Assembly (NCBI GenBank): GCA_027482185.1 | Contig: JAIXWF010000011.1 | Span: 248,001 to 312,000 of the forward strand | Reading direction: 5' to 3' | Source: Opitutaceae bacterium | GTDB taxonomy: Bacteria; Verrucomicrobiota; Verrucomicrobiia; Opitutales; Opitutaceae | DNA length: 64,000 bases | Shown here: piece after piece, positions 1 through 8,399 of the stretch | Position numbering within the stretch: position 1 is the first letter of the stretch | Layout of the letters: each line of letters begins with the position of its first letter | Notes under the pieces: generated by a model | Database searches by the model: none | Told to the model about the DNA's origin: nothing | The model's input: only the letters and a program-made list of their open reading frames with translations | Position numbers and translations under genes: made by a program

Positions 1-438
1 CGACGTGTACGTGATCGTGCGGCGCGCGGCGTCGCGCATGTTGATCTGGCCCTCCATCACGTTTTCCCAAGTCGGGGAATTGGCGTCCTCGAAATCGGCC
101 ATCCAGCACTGCGCGCCGGAATTGAGGGCGTTGATCGCCATCTTGCGGTCGACGGGACCGGTGATCTCGGTGCGGCGGTCGACGAGGTCGGGCGGCGGCG
201 GCGGCACCTGCCAATTGCCGGCGCGGATCGCGGCCGTCTCGGGCAGGAAATCGGGCAGCTGGCCCGCGTCGATTTCGGCCTGGCGGACGACCCGGCGGGC
301 GAGGAGTTCGCGGCGGCGCGGCCCGAACTTCGTCACCAGCTCGGCGAGGAAGGCGCAGGCCTCCGGCGTGAGAATCTCGGCATAGCGCGGCGGGAGCGGT
401 CCGGCGATTTCAAGTCCGGCAACGACAGGATGGCTCAT
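1..438 (-). CDS. aceB: malate synthase A, N-terminal part (cut by window edge)
   Basis: This is the first 146 codons of malate synthase, the glyoxylate-shunt enzyme that condenses glyoxylate with acetyl-CoA to malate in the cytoplasm. The frame runs off the left edge of the window. Recognition rests on the family stretch reading NALNSGAQCWMADFEDANSP at about residues 105-124, which contains the conserved FEDANSPTW motif. The preceding segment with VDRRTEITGPVDRKM is also typical of the A-type enzyme. The ATG at 436-438 is the only sensible start, since the protein then opens MSHPVVAGLEIAGPLPPRY with no long extension. The catalytic region is outside the window, so completeness cannot be judged. 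The gene is divergent from the deaminase at 581. No isocitrate lyase is visible in the part of the locus shown. Confidence 0.9.
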   Translation of the reverse strand, partial: MSHPVVAGLEIAGPLPPRYAEILTPEACAFLAELVTKFGPRRRELLARRVVRQAEIDAGQLPDFLPETAAIRAGNWQVPPPPPDLVDRRTEITGPVDRKMAINALNSGAQCWMADFEDANSPTWENVMEGQINMRDAARRTITYTS

Positions 439-580
439 GGTGAAGGGTTAACGCGTTAGCAGCCCGGAGGCCAAATCCCAAAAATCGGCGGTCCAGACTT
501 CCGCCAAAATCACCAGCACGCCGGCGCGATTCGGCGTTGTCACGCCCCCGGCCGCGACCCAGCCTCCGCGCCGCATTGCC

Positions 581-1051
581 ATGAGCGCCGAACTTTTCAT
601 GCGGGAAGCCATCAAGGAAGCGGACGCCGGCCTGCGCGGCGGGCGCGGCGGGCCCTTCGGCTGCGTCATCGTGCGCAAGGGCGAGATCGTCGCGCGCGGC
701 AACAACCGCGTCACTTCCACCAACGACCCCACCGCCCACGCCGAGGTCACCGCGATCCGCGAGGCCTGCGCCGCGCTCAAGACCTTCCAACTCGACGACT
801 GCGAGCTCTACACGAGCTGCGAACCCTGCCCGATGTGTCTCGCCGCCATCTACTGGGCGCGCATCCCGCGGGTCTTCTACGGCAACACCCGCGGCGACGC
901 CGCGGCCATCGGCTTCGACGACGACTTCATCTACCAACAGATTCCGCTGCCGCCCGAGCAACGCGCCATCGCCATGCAGCCGCTGCTGCGCGACGAGGCC
1001 CTCGGCACCTTCAAGGCCTGGCAGGCGAAGTCGGACAAAGTCCGGTACTGA
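581..1051 (+). CDS. nucleoside/guanine deaminase-like zinc enzyme
   Basis: A 156-residue protein of the cytidine/deoxycytidylate deaminase superfamily. It shows the zinc-binding HAE motif (H53, with catalytic E55) and the PCPMC motif (C83 and C86), all intact. Length and the C-terminal segment rich in aromatic and acidic residues (IGFDDDFIYQQ) resemble the small bacterial guanine deaminases, which hydrolyse guanine to xanthine and ammonia. A tRNA-adenosine deaminase (TadA) is the main alternative, but the FDDDFIY region favours guanine deaminase. It is a stand-alone gene, followed 108 bp later by the protease gene on the same strand. Substrate assignment is inference from family resemblance. 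Confidence 0.85.
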   Translation: MSAELFMREAIKEADAGLRGGRGGPFGCVIVRKGEIVARGNNRVTSTNDPTAHAEVTAIREACAALKTFQLDDCELYTSCEPCPMCLAAIYWARIPRVFYGNTRGDAAAIGFDDDFIYQQIPLPPEQRAIAMQPLLRDEALGTFKAWQAKSDKVRY

Positions 1052-1159
1052 AATCGCCGATACCGCGGGCCCGGCGCCGCCCGCCCGCCCGGCGCGATCC
1101 GCCGAAACGGGCTCGCAATTCCCGCGCGGCCCGCATGCTCGGGCGCAGTCTTTCGCCCC

Positions 1160-2728
1160 ATGTCGCCGCATCCCCTGCTGCCCCGCCTCGCCTTTGCGCT
1201 GCTCTGCCTGACCGCCGCCCCCGGCCGCGCCGCCGAGCCCAAACCCTTCCCGATGCCCGCCGCCGCCGCCGCGCCCGCGGCCCCGGCCGCCGCGAAGCCC
1301 CCCGCCGCCGTCGAGAGCACCGTCGTGAAGATCTTCTCCACGATCCGCTACCCCGATCCGTACAAGCCGTGGACGAAACAGCAGCCGCGCGAAACCTCCG
1401 GCACCGGCGTCATCATCGAGGGCAAACGCATCCTCACCAACGCCCATGTCGTCGCCTACGCGAGCCAGGTGCAGGTGCAGGCCAACCTCTCCGGCGACAA
1501 AATCCCCGCCACCGTCGAGGCCATCGCCCCCGGCATCGACCTCGCGATCCTCAAGCTCGAGGACGAATCCTTCTTCGACAACCGCGCCCCCCTCGCCCGC
1601 GCGACGAAGCTGCCCGCGGTCAAGGACGCCGTCCTCGTCTACGGTTTCCCCACCGGCGGCAGCAACCTCTCCATCACCAAGGGCATCGTCTCCCGGATCG
1701 AATTCGCGCTCTACAATTTCCCCACGTCGGGCCTGCGCATCCAAATCGACGCCGCGATCAATCCCGGCAACAGCGGCGGCCCGGCCGTCGCCGACGACAA
1801 GATGATCGGCCTCGCCTTCAGCCGGCTCGGCGGCGGCGACAACATCGGCTACATCATTCCCTGCGAGGAAATCGACCTGTTCCTGAAGGACGCCGCCGAC
1901 GGCCGCTACGAGGGCAAACCCGCGATGTTCGACGCGTTGCAGACCTTCGAGAATCCCGCGCTCCGCCCCTTCCTCAAAGTCGACCGCAGCATCCAGGGCA
2001 TGATCGTCACGCAAGCCGACACCTCCGACCCCGCGTATCCGCTCCAGCCCTGGGACATCGTGACCAAGATCGGCGACACGCCCATCGACAACGAAGGCAT
2101 GGTCAAAGTCGGCGACATCCGCGTGCGCTTCCAATACCTGATCCAGAAGGTCGCGCGCGACGGCAAGCTGCCCCTCACCCTCGTCCGCGCCGGCAAGGAA
2201 ATGAAGGTCGAGCTCCCGGTCGCGCCGCGCCGCCCGATGCTCATCCCCGATCTCGAGGGCTCGTATCCCCAATACTTCATCTACGGACCGCTCGTTTTCT
2301 CGACCGCCACGCAGGCCTTTGTCGGCGGCCTCAACAACGCCGCCGTCGCGCTCGCCGCCTCCGCAAGTCCCCTGTCGCAACGCCGCTCCGACCGTCCCGC
2401 CTTCGAGGGCGAGGGCCTCGTCGTCGTGGCCTCGCCCTTCTTCCCGCACAAACTCGTCAACAACTACTCGCAGGTGCAGTCGGCCGTGCTCGACAAGGTG
2501 AACGGCGTGAAAATCAAGAACCTCGCCCACCTCGTCGCGACGCTGCGCGACCTGAAGGACGAATTCGTCGTCTTCGAATTCGGCGGCCGGCGCTTCGAAA
2601 CCCCCGTCTTCCGCCGCGCGGAAATGGTCGCCGCCACCGAAGACATCCTGAACGACAACGGCGTCCGCGCCCAGGCCTCTCCCGAATTGCTCGCGATCTG
2701 GAACCAGAAATCCGCCGGCGGGAATTGA
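1160..2728 (+). CDS. secreted Deg/HtrA-like S1C serine protease with PDZ domain
   Basis: A 522-residue trypsin-fold protease with an N-terminal signal peptide (hydrophobic stretch around residues 8-24, then a Pro/Ala-rich linker), so it should act in the periplasm. The catalytic triad is complete: H96 in TNAHVV, D127 in GIDLAIL and S205 in NPGNSGGPAV. A PDZ-like region follows, centred on QPWDIVTKIGDTPIDNEG, and a second, weaker PDZ-like segment lies near the C-terminus (VLDKVNGVKIKNL). The long C-terminal part after the first PDZ resembles the plant-type Deg9/Deg2 arrangement more than E. coli DegP. ClpP follows on the same strand after a 240-bp gap that holds an inverted repeat, so the two proteases are probably separate transcripts. 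Confidence 0.85.
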   Translation: MSPHPLLPRLAFALLCLTAAPGRAAEPKPFPMPAAAAAPAAPAAAKPPAAVESTVVKIFSTIRYPDPYKPWTKQQPRETSGTGVIIEGKRILTNAHVVAYASQVQVQANLSGDKIPATVEAIAPGIDLAILKLEDESFFDNRAPLARATKLPAVKDAVLVYGFPTGGSNLSITKGIVSRIEFALYNFPTSGLRIQIDAAINPGNSGGPAVADDKMIGLAFSRLGGGDNIGYIIPCEEIDLFLKDAADGRYEGKPAMFDALQTFENPALRPFLKVDRSIQGMIVTQADTSDPAYPLQPWDIVTKIGDTPIDNEGMVKVGDIRVRFQYLIQKVARDGKLPLTLVRAGKEMKVELPVAPRRPMLIPDLEGSYPQYFIYGPLVFSTATQAFVGGLNNAAVALAASASPLSQRRSDRPAFEGEGLVVVASPFFPHKLVNNYSQVQSAVLDKVNGVKIKNLAHLVATLRDLKDEFVVFEFGGRRFETPVFRRAEMVAATEDILNDNGVRAQASPELLAIWNQKSAGGN

Positions 2729-2751
2729 AGCGCTCGGTCGCGAGCCGGCGG

Positions 2752-2885
2752 GTTGAAGGGTGAAAGTTGAAGGTTGAAAGCCGGAGAAGCAGTCGGTCGC
2801 GCCAGAACATCGGTCGAGTCCCTGCCGCGCCAACCTGCACTTATTCCGCCTCCGATCTTTCAACTTTCACCTTTCAACTTTCAAC
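2752..2885. repeat. heptamer inverted-repeat element, copy 1
   Basis: Two arms, each of four 7-bp units, face each other. Left arm at 2752-2779: GTTGAAG, GGTGAAA, GTTGAAG, GTTGAAA, then GCCGG. Right arm at 2858-2885: TTTCAAC, TTTCACC, TTTCAAC, TTTCAAC, preceded by CCGATC. The arms are imperfect reverse complements about 78 bp apart. The element fills most of the gap between the HtrA-like gene and clpP. Other copies lie at 3663-4043, 50297-50423, 59756-59788 and 60338-60371. Confidence 0.85.
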
Positions 2886-2975
2886 CGGCAGCGGCAGCGG
2901 CAGCGCCGCCGCCGCCGCGCCTCCGCCGCTGCTAGCACTTGCCAATCCGGGGCACCCGCTCAACCTTTGCCGCCT

Positions 2976-3632
2976 ATGCATTTCGACAACCTGCAGGCCA
3001 GTCTCTCCGCTCCGCTGCCGCGCCTCGACGACGACGAGGATGACGACGAGAAACCGGAACCCGGCGAGGCCAAGAAGGCCGGCGGCCCCGTGGCGATGGT
3101 CATCGCGCGCAAGTTCCTCGAGCAGCGGAAGATTTTCCTCTGGGGCGCCGTGACCGACGCCACCGCCAAGGACCTGACCGAGAAACTCCTCTACCTCGAA
3201 TCCGAAGCGCCCGGCAAAGAGATCACGTTCTACCTGAATTCCCCCGGCGGCTCGATCACGGCCGGCATGGCGATCTACGACACGATGAAGCTCATCACGT
3301 CGCCGATCACCGTTGTCGTCACCGGCATGGCCGCTTCCATGGGCTCGATTCTGCTCTGCGGCGCCGCCAAGGGCCGCCGTCTGCTCTATCCGCACTCCCG
3401 CGTCCTGATCCACCAGCCGCTCATCTCCGGCCGCATGATCGGCCCCGCCAGCGACATCAACATTCAGGCGAAGGAAATGGAAAAACTCCGCCAGGAGCTG
3501 AACCAGATCCTCGCGACGTCGTCCGGCCAGCCGATCGAACAGATCAACAAGGACACGGACCGCGACTTCTACCTCAACGCCCAGGAAGCGATCGCGTACG
3601 GCCTCGCCGACCGGATCGTCGACAAAGTCTGA
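2976..3632 (+). CDS. clpP: ATP-dependent Clp protease proteolytic subunit
   Basis: The 218-residue serine peptidase subunit of the cytoplasmic Clp protease, which degrades unfolded or tagged proteins with a ClpX/ClpA-type ATPase. The signature GMAASMGSILL carries nucleophile S121, PHSRVLIHQPL carries H146, and the KDTDRD segment (about residue 195) supplies the acid. The SPGGS loop is present at about residues 89-93. The ATG at 2976 is chosen over an in-frame TTG at 2967. The N-terminal ~45 residues are a variable, very acidic extension (DDDEDDDEKPEPGE) not typical of E. coli ClpP. No clpX follows. A strong terminator begins about 70 bp after the stop, so this copy looks monocistronic. Confidence 0.93.
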   Translation: MHFDNLQASLSAPLPRLDDDEDDDEKPEPGEAKKAGGPVAMVIARKFLEQRKIFLWGAVTDATAKDLTEKLLYLESEAPGKEITFYLNSPGGSITAGMAIYDTMKLITSPITVVVTGMAASMGSILLCGAAKGRRLLYPHSRVLIHQPLISGRMIGPASDINIQAKEMEKLRQELNQILATSSGQPIEQINKDTDRDFYLNAQEAIAYGLADRIVDKV

Positions 3633-3703
3633 GCCGGTTCGTCGGGCGGACGCCCGGCAATCGTTGAAGGTCGGAAGTTAAAAGTTGAAGGTTGAAAGAC
3701 CGG

Positions 3704-3733
3704 AAAACGGACCGCCGCAAAGCGGTCCGTTTT
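3704..3733 (+). terminator. rho-independent terminator of clpP
   Basis: A perfect 12-bp stem AAAACGGACCGC / GCGGTCCGTTTT closes a 6-nt CGCAAA loop and ends in TTTT. It lies 72 bp after the clpP stop and immediately after the left heptamer arm. The A-rich 5' side means it could also work in the opposite direction for the converging gene. Confidence 0.85.
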
Positions 3734-3806
3734 CGTTTCCGCTATCCGCGCCCGCACCGGGCCGACTCACAGATTGAAACGTTGGATCTGTTTTCCGCAC
3801 CGATCT

Positions 3807-3966
3807 CGGGTCACGGAGGACACGGAGGGGGAAATGGAGTTCACCGAGCGGAAATCGGAGATGCGAATGCCGCGGGGCTTATTTTCCCGGCGGGCAAATG
3901 CCGTCGCCCCAACCTGCCCCCTCCCTCCGTGTTCTCCGGCCGTGCCTCCGTGTCCTCCGTGACCCG
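3807..3966. repeat. CACGGAGGA-type inverted repeat nested in the heptamer element
   Basis: A 22-bp perfect inverted repeat (3807-3828 against 3945-3966) is built on 9-nt periodic units, CACGGAGGA on the left and TCCTCCGTG on the right, with about 116 bp between arms. Further degenerate units (CCTCCGTGTTCTCCGG) extend the right arm from about 3923. It lies entirely inside the heptamer element at 3663-4043. Confidence 0.75.
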
Positions 3967-4070
3967 CTGCATCTTCCAAATCGAAACGCAGGTCGCGCCC
4001 TGCCGCCGGCCGATCCTTCAACTTTCAACCTTCAACTTTCATCCGCGCCGCGTCGCGCGGCGCTCAGCGC

Positions 4071-5720
4071 TCACGGCGCCTTGACGTCCGCCGGCCGCAA
4101 CGCGGCCAGTTCGCTTTCCCACAGGACGCGTTGCGCCGTGTCCTTCGCGGCCTCCGCCGCGGCCGACGCCTCCGTCAGCCAAACCACCCGCAACTCGCGC
4201 GGGAGCGTCTCGACGGCCAGCAACACCCGCCACAGCCCGAGCGCCCGCGCCGGCCGCCCGCAGCTTTCCAGCATGCGCGCGCAGGCCCGCGCCAACGCCC
4301 ATTCGTCCGGCCGCAGCGTCGTGACCGTCGCGGCAAATCCGAGCGCGTTGCCCGCGCCGTCGTGGTCCCCGGCCGCTTGCAACCGCTGCGCCAACGCCAG
4401 ACCCACGGCGAGGCTCGGCGAAACGCGCTGGGCGGCGATGCCGACGGCGAGGGCTTCGTCCGGCCGTTTCCGCAGTTCCAATTCGCGCATCTGCCGCAGG
4501 ACCGCGTAGCCCGTCCAGGCCGGCGCCGGCACGCGGTCGGGGGCCGGCTCGCGCGGGAACGGCCGGTACAGCGGGTCGCCGACGAGAATCGCCTGCCAGC
4601 TGAGCGCGTTGAGCGAAAAGTACGCCGCCTCGGCCAGCGTCGCGCCCTTCGCCAGCGCGCGCACGAAGAGCTGGGGCCGGTGCGTGAATTGCAGGTACGG
4701 TTCGTGCACGTTGCCCACCGTCGCCGTCGCCCCGCGCGCCACGAAAGGCCCCGTCCACCCCTGCGTCGGGGAGCGCAGCGTGGCCGCCGAGTAACTGTGG
4801 ATGTGCAGCGCGATCGCGCCCGGCGGAAACCGGAAGCCCGGCAACGTGAACGGCCCGGTCACGTCGCCCGCGTACCAGCCGAAATACAGCGCCGGCGCAT
4901 CGAACCGCGCCCCCGCCGGGATCGTCGCCGGCAGCCGGTCCACGTCCGTGTCGAACCCGAGATCCGCCAGTTGCTTCGCGGTCGAATCGAGCCACGGGTC
5001 GCCGAGGTCGTCGCGGTTCGCGATGTCGACATAGGCGCGGCCCGCGAGCCCGTTGCGCTCGGCCGCCACGGCAAGATCGACCAACGCGTACGCGTCGGCC
5101 GCCGTCGGCCCGTCGAGGCGCGAGACCTTCACGACGGCCGCCAGCTCCGCCGCCGTCGGACGCTCGTTCTGGAAAAGCGGATTCGGCACGAACGCGCTGA
5201 CCGGGTAATTCGGCTGCGCGAGCAAGCTGAGCTCGCCGTCGACCGCGCCCGCGTCGGTGCGGAACTCCGGCCGCGCCGTGAACGGCCGCACCTCCGTGAA
5301 CAATTCGGGATCGTGCGGAATCTTCAGCGGCACGCCGCGGCACACGACGAGCGCCTCGATGCGGTGGCCGGAAACGGCGTATTTGCGGCGGCCGACCGGA
5401 TCCGTGAGCGCCATCGGAATCGCGTCGATCCAACCGTCCTGCACGAGCTGCGCGAGCAGCGGTTGCCAGAGCAGCGCGACAAACTCGCGCCACGCGATGC
5501 TCTCCGCCGTCGGCAGCTTCAGCGCGATGAGATTGGCCGCGGGCACGCCGCGGACTTCGGCATAGTGCCGCGCGATCCGCAGGGAGTCGGGATCGTCCGC
5601 GTTCGCCAGGATCACGACCCGGTCCGCGGGCCGGTCCGCCGGTTGCGCCGCGACCGCCGGCAGGAGTCCGACCCCCAGCAGCCAGCGGCCGACCCCGAGG
5701 GCGCGCCGCCAACGCTTCAT
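4071..5720 (-). CDS. TIGR03790-type conserved protein, secreted
   Basis: A 549-residue protein recognised as the TIGR03790 conserved-hypothetical family by its opening after the signal peptide, RVVILANADDPDSLRIARHYAEVRGVP, shortened here to the motifs NADDPDSL and YAEVRGVP. It also has the later RIEALVVCRGVPLKI and ALYFGWYAGDVTGPF segments. The ATG at 5720 is preferred because a hydrophobic signal segment follows directly; a longer upstream frame only reads into crcB. The last ~150 residues look helical and TPR-like (LRPDEWALARACARMLE). The start overlaps the crcB stop by 4 bp, so the two are translationally coupled. The molecular function of the family is not known to me. Confidence 0.75.
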   Translation of the reverse strand: MKRWRRALGVGRWLLGVGLLPAVAAQPADRPADRVVILANADDPDSLRIARHYAEVRGVPAANLIALKLPTAESIAWREFVALLWQPLLAQLVQDGWIDAIPMALTDPVGRRKYAVSGHRIEALVVCRGVPLKIPHDPELFTEVRPFTARPEFRTDAGAVDGELSLLAQPNYPVSAFVPNPLFQNERPTAAELAAVVKVSRLDGPTAADAYALVDLAVAAERNGLAGRAYVDIANRDDLGDPWLDSTAKQLADLGFDTDVDRLPATIPAGARFDAPALYFGWYAGDVTGPFTLPGFRFPPGAIALHIHSYSAATLRSPTQGWTGPFVARGATATVGNVHEPYLQFTHRPQLFVRALAKGATLAEAAYFSLNALSWQAILVGDPLYRPFPREPAPDRVPAPAWTGYAVLRQMRELELRKRPDEALAVGIAAQRVSPSLAVGLALAQRLQAAGDHDGAGNALGFAATVTTLRPDEWALARACARMLESCGRPARALGLWRVLLAVETLPRELRVVWLTEASAAAEAAKDTAQRVLWESELAALRPADVKAP

Positions 5721-6082
5721 CGGCCGAGCCTCCAGCCGAGACCGGTGGCGAGCACGCAGGCCGCGACCGACAGGACCACATGCCCCGCCGCCGTGAGCCA
5801 CTGGCCTTTCTGCAGCTGCTCGAAAGTCTGCCAGCTGAAACTCGAGAACGTCGTGAACCCGCCGCAGACCCCGACGACCCAGAACGTCTGCGCGCGCCCC
5901 GGCTCGGCCCCCGGCGCGGCCAGCCGCGCCATCAGCCAGCCGATGAGCAACGAGCCCGCGATGTTCACCGCCACCGTGCCCCAGGGCAGGCGCCCGGCCG
6001 GCACCAGGTATCCGGCCACCGCACGGGCGACCGAACCCAGGGCGCCGCCCGCGGCCACCAACAGCAATGCGGTCGGGTTCAT
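5717..6082 (-). CDS. crcB: CrcB/Fluc fluoride channel
   Basis: A 121-residue, four-helix membrane protein of the Fluc (CrcB) family, which exports toxic fluoride through a dual-topology dimer. Family marks are GGALGSVARAVAGY near the N-terminus, WGTVAVNIAGSLLIG in helix 2, and the diagnostic GVCGGFTTFSSFSWQTF with the Phe-box and Thr/Ser pore residues in helix 3. Only one crcB copy is seen, consistent with the homodimeric type. It sits between an S1/P1-like nuclease gene (22 bp upstream) and TIGR03790 (4-bp overlap). There is no room for a fluoride riboswitch directly upstream, so control must come from the operon promoter. Confidence 0.93.
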   Translation of the reverse strand: MNPTALLLVAAGGALGSVARAVAGYLVPAGRLPWGTVAVNIAGSLLIGWLMARLAAPGAEPGRAQTFWVVGVCGGFTTFSSFSWQTFEQLQKGQWLTAAGHVVLSVAACVLATGLGWRLGR

Positions 6083-6104
6083 TGCTCCGGGATATCGCCG
6101 CGGC

Positions 6105-7160
6105 TCAGGGCTTCGCCGCCGCCGCGGCGGTCTGCCGGCGGATCAACGCGGTGCGCAGAAAGTTGTCGGGCACGGCGCTGCGGTACGCGGTCAGCCAGAT
6201 CGAGCCGAGCATCTGCGCGCCCTCGAGCAGCCGGGCCTCGACAAACGCCTCCGTCTCCGGCGCCAGCGGCTGGTTGCCGAGGCCGAGTTTGCCGTCCTTC
6301 TCGAGCTGATACAGCGGCTCCACGAACCGGTGCTGCCGGCGCAGGTAATCGAGCACCGCGACGAACATCGGGTCGCGCCCGTCCGCGCGCGGCAGCAGGC
6401 TGACCGGGGTCGCCGCCGCGACGCGGGGCTGCAGCCGGGGCGTGCGGATGCCGGCTTTGGCGATGATGCCGCCGTCGACCCACGAGTGGATCGTCTTCGC
6501 CGTCGTGAAACCCTTCGGATTGTCGCCGGCCCAGCCGTTGTGGTGCTTCGTCGTGTGCAGGGGTTGGGCGCAGTCGCCGACGTAGTGGCCCATCACGCCC
6601 ATCACGTAGAGGACGTTGGCCTGGGCGTTGAGGATTTCGTCGGGCGTGCCGAGTTCCTCGAAGACCTTGAGGTAGGAAAATGCGGAGCGCAGTTTGGCGA
6701 ACTGTTCCGTGATCGCCCAGGGCGCGAAGCCCGGCCACGCCGCGGTGCGGTCCGCGTCCTTCGCCGGATCCACGGGCGGGAAATGCTGCGGATGGGCCGC
6801 GCGGCCGGCGGCGAACTGCAGAATGAACTCGTAGCGGAACGGCGTGAGCGTCTCGAGATCGAGCCCCGCCTCGGTGAGGTACTCGATGTCGCAGAAATGG
6901 TCGCCCCAGCTCGCGCCGGCGTGCTTCATGGGCAGGTCGGGCACGTTGCGCCAACGGTCGCCTTCGCCGGAGAGGAAGGCGATGCGTTCCGCGTGCGCCA
7001 CCGCGCGGACGAAAGCCGGGAACTCCGGCGGCAGCGACACGAGGGCCAGCTGGTTGACGATGCGGTGGCCTTCGTAGTCCCAGGCGCGGACGGAGGAAAC
7101 GGCGGCGGCGGCCCCCAGCCCGAGGAGCGCGGCCCAACGGCACAATGCACGGCACTTCAT
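6105..7160 (-). CDS. S1/P1-type zinc-dependent nuclease, secreted
   Basis: A 351-residue secreted protein. After the signal peptide, MKCRALCRWAALLGLGAAAA with cleavage near VRA, the mature protein starts WDYEGHRIVN, matching the S1/P1 family in which the N-terminal Trp and a nearby His bind zinc. Downstream, GHYVGDCAQPLHT and HSWVDGG reproduce the family H-x-x-GD-x-x-QPLH and H-S-x-x-D ligands. The expected activity is cleavage of single-stranded nucleic acids and 3'-nucleotides outside the cytoplasm, perhaps for phosphate or nucleoside scavenging. A zinc-dependent phospholipase C of the same fold is the alternative. The ATG at 7160 is chosen because it begins the signal peptide. Confidence 0.8.
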   Translation of the reverse strand: MKCRALCRWAALLGLGAAAAVSSVRAWDYEGHRIVNQLALVSLPPEFPAFVRAVAHAERIAFLSGEGDRWRNVPDLPMKHAGASWGDHFCDIEYLTEAGLDLETLTPFRYEFILQFAAGRAAHPQHFPPVDPAKDADRTAAWPGFAPWAITEQFAKLRSAFSYLKVFEELGTPDEILNAQANVLYVMGVMGHYVGDCAQPLHTTKHHNGWAGDNPKGFTTAKTIHSWVDGGIIAKAGIRTPRLQPRVAAATPVSLLPRADGRDPMFVAVLDYLRRQHRFVEPLYQLEKDGKLGLGNQPLAPETEAFVEARLLEGAQMLGSIWLTAYRSAVPDNFLRTALIRRQTAAAAAKP

Positions 7161-7201
7161 GCCGCGAGTGAGGCGGCTTTCCGCGCGCTTGGCGAGCGCG
7201 C

Positions 7202-8386
7202 CTAGCGGCCGGCGCGCGTTTGCGCCTGCTTCAGCGCGGCGGCGTAGGACCGGATGCCGGTCGCGATCGCCGCGGCGATCTGCTGCCGGTAGCCCTGGGT
7301 CGCGACCCGCGCGGCTTCGGCGTCGTTGGAAAGGAATCCCGCCTCGATCAGCACGGCCGGGCAGCGCGCGTGCCGCAGCACCGCGAAACGGCTGCGCTTG
7401 AGTCCGCGGTCGGGCACCTTGAGCGCCGCGAGCATGTCCCGGTGGATCGAAAAACCGAGCACCGCGTTCCAATGGTCGTTGAAGTTGCCGGGATTGAAGA
7501 CCGGCACCTGGTCGTCGGGCTGGCGGTTCGCGGATAGCTGGTGCTGCGGCGTCATCGTGTAGACCTCGACGCCCGTGACGCGCTCGACGTCGGCTTCCAC
7601 GGCGTTGAAGTGCAGGCTGACAAAAAGGTCGGCATCGACGCGGTCGGCGACCGCGGGCCGGTCGACGAGCTCGACGTAGCGGTCGTCCTCGCGGGTGAGC
7701 ACGACGCGGTAGCCCTGGACCTCGAGAAGGGCTTTCAGCCGGCGCGCGGTATCGAGGGTCATTTCCTTTTCGAGCACGCGCAGGCGGGCGTTGACCTTGC
7801 CGGTGTCGCGGCCGCCGTGGCCGGGATCGAGCACGATGGTCCGGAGACCGGGCGGTTTGCCGGCGCCTTGGCCCGGCCGCACTACCGGCGTGAGCAGCTT
7901 GAGATAGTCGATCTTCGAGATCGCGAGTTCGCCCTGGCGGATTTCCGCCGGGGCCCCGAGGAAGACGCGGACGCCGTCGAACTCCGCCTCGCGGGTCTCG
8001 GCTTCGAGGACGAAGCGGCGATTCGAGCCGGTGAGCACGAGCTGTTTTTTCGCGGCATCCCAGGCCGGCTCGAGCCCGAGCACGCGGCTGAATTCGCGGG
8101 CCCCGACGTAAGCGCCGGCGGACGGCGCTTTGGCTTCGGCGGACTTGGGAGCGGCCGCGCGCGGGGCCGCGGCCTTCGGCGCGGCGACGGGGGCGGCGGG
8201 TTTCGGGGCGGCGGGCGCGACGTTGGCGGGCGCGGTGCCGGGGCGCGTGGGCGTGCTGCGCGCCGCCGGTTCCTGGGCCGGAAGTCCCGCTGCGACGGCC
8301 GCCGCGGCGAAGCCGAGGAGCGCCGACCGGACGGCCCGGCCCGCACGGGAAAGGATTCCGCTCGGACGGTCGGCCGGCGGCATCAT
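7202..8386 (-). CDS. N-acetylmuramoyl-L-alanine amidase (Amidase_3)
   Basis: A 394-residue exported cell-wall hydrolase that cuts the amide bond between muramic acid and the stem peptide. An N-terminal hydrophobic segment (about residues 18-36) and a long Ala/Pro/Lys-rich linker lead to a small domain (about 100-190, similar to copper-amine-oxidase-like or AMIN-type modules). The catalytic domain then carries zinc ligands in VLDPGHGGRDTG (H), LEKEMTLD (E) and FVSLHFNA (H), and ends with the typical IEAGFLSND glutamate. All key residues are present. It is co-directional with infC, 13 bp downstream of it. The start uses the first of two adjacent ATGs. Confidence 0.9.
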   Translation of the reverse strand: MMPPADRPSGILSRAGRAVRSALLGFAAAAVAAGLPAQEPAARSTPTRPGTAPANVAPAAPKPAAPVAAPKAAAPRAAAPKSAEAKAPSAGAYVGAREFSRVLGLEPAWDAAKKQLVLTGSNRRFVLEAETREAEFDGVRVFLGAPAEIRQGELAISKIDYLKLLTPVVRPGQGAGKPPGLRTIVLDPGHGGRDTGKVNARLRVLEKEMTLDTARRLKALLEVQGYRVVLTREDDRYVELVDRPAVADRVDADLFVSLHFNAVEADVERVTGVEVYTMTPQHQLSANRQPDDQVPVFNPGNFNDHWNAVLGFSIHRDMLAALKVPDRGLKRSRFAVLRHARCPAVLIEAGFLSNDAEAARVATQGYRQQIAAAIATGIRSYAAALKQAQTRAGR

Positions 8387-8399
8387 GCCCGGAATGAAA

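Larger units (their letters stand above)
3663..4043. repeat. heptamer inverted-repeat element, copy 2 (enlarged)
   Basis: Left arm 3663-3697 has five 7-bp units (GTTGAAG, GTCGGAA, GTTAAAA, GTTGAAG, GTTGAAA) and then GACCGG. Right arm 4016-4043 has four units (CTTCAAC, TTTCAAC, CTTCAAC, TTTCATC), preceded by CCGATC. The arms are separated by about 318 bp, which contain the clpP terminator and a second, different inverted repeat at 3807-3966. The element separates the convergent clpP and TIGR03790 genes. Confidence 0.8.
3636..4070. other. 435-bp non-coding gap between convergent genes
   Basis: No convincing gene is present. The space is filled by heptamer arms at both ends, the clpP terminator and an internal 9-nt-periodic inverted repeat. 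Short ORFs here consist of the repeat sequences read in frame and have no family features. Confidence 0.7.

Noticed and set aside
410-2863. 817-codon ORF antisense to the deaminase and protease genes
   Set aside because: Low-complexity Gly/Asp/Arg-rich translation typical of an antisense frame in GC-rich DNA; the sense genes have complete catalytic motifs.
6083-6104. Fluoride riboswitch before crcB
   Set aside because: Only 22 bp separate crcB from the preceding stop codon, too short for the aptamer.
4131-7205. 1024-codon plus-strand ORF
   Set aside because: Runs antisense through TIGR03790, crcB and the nuclease; Arg-rich composition and no domain features.
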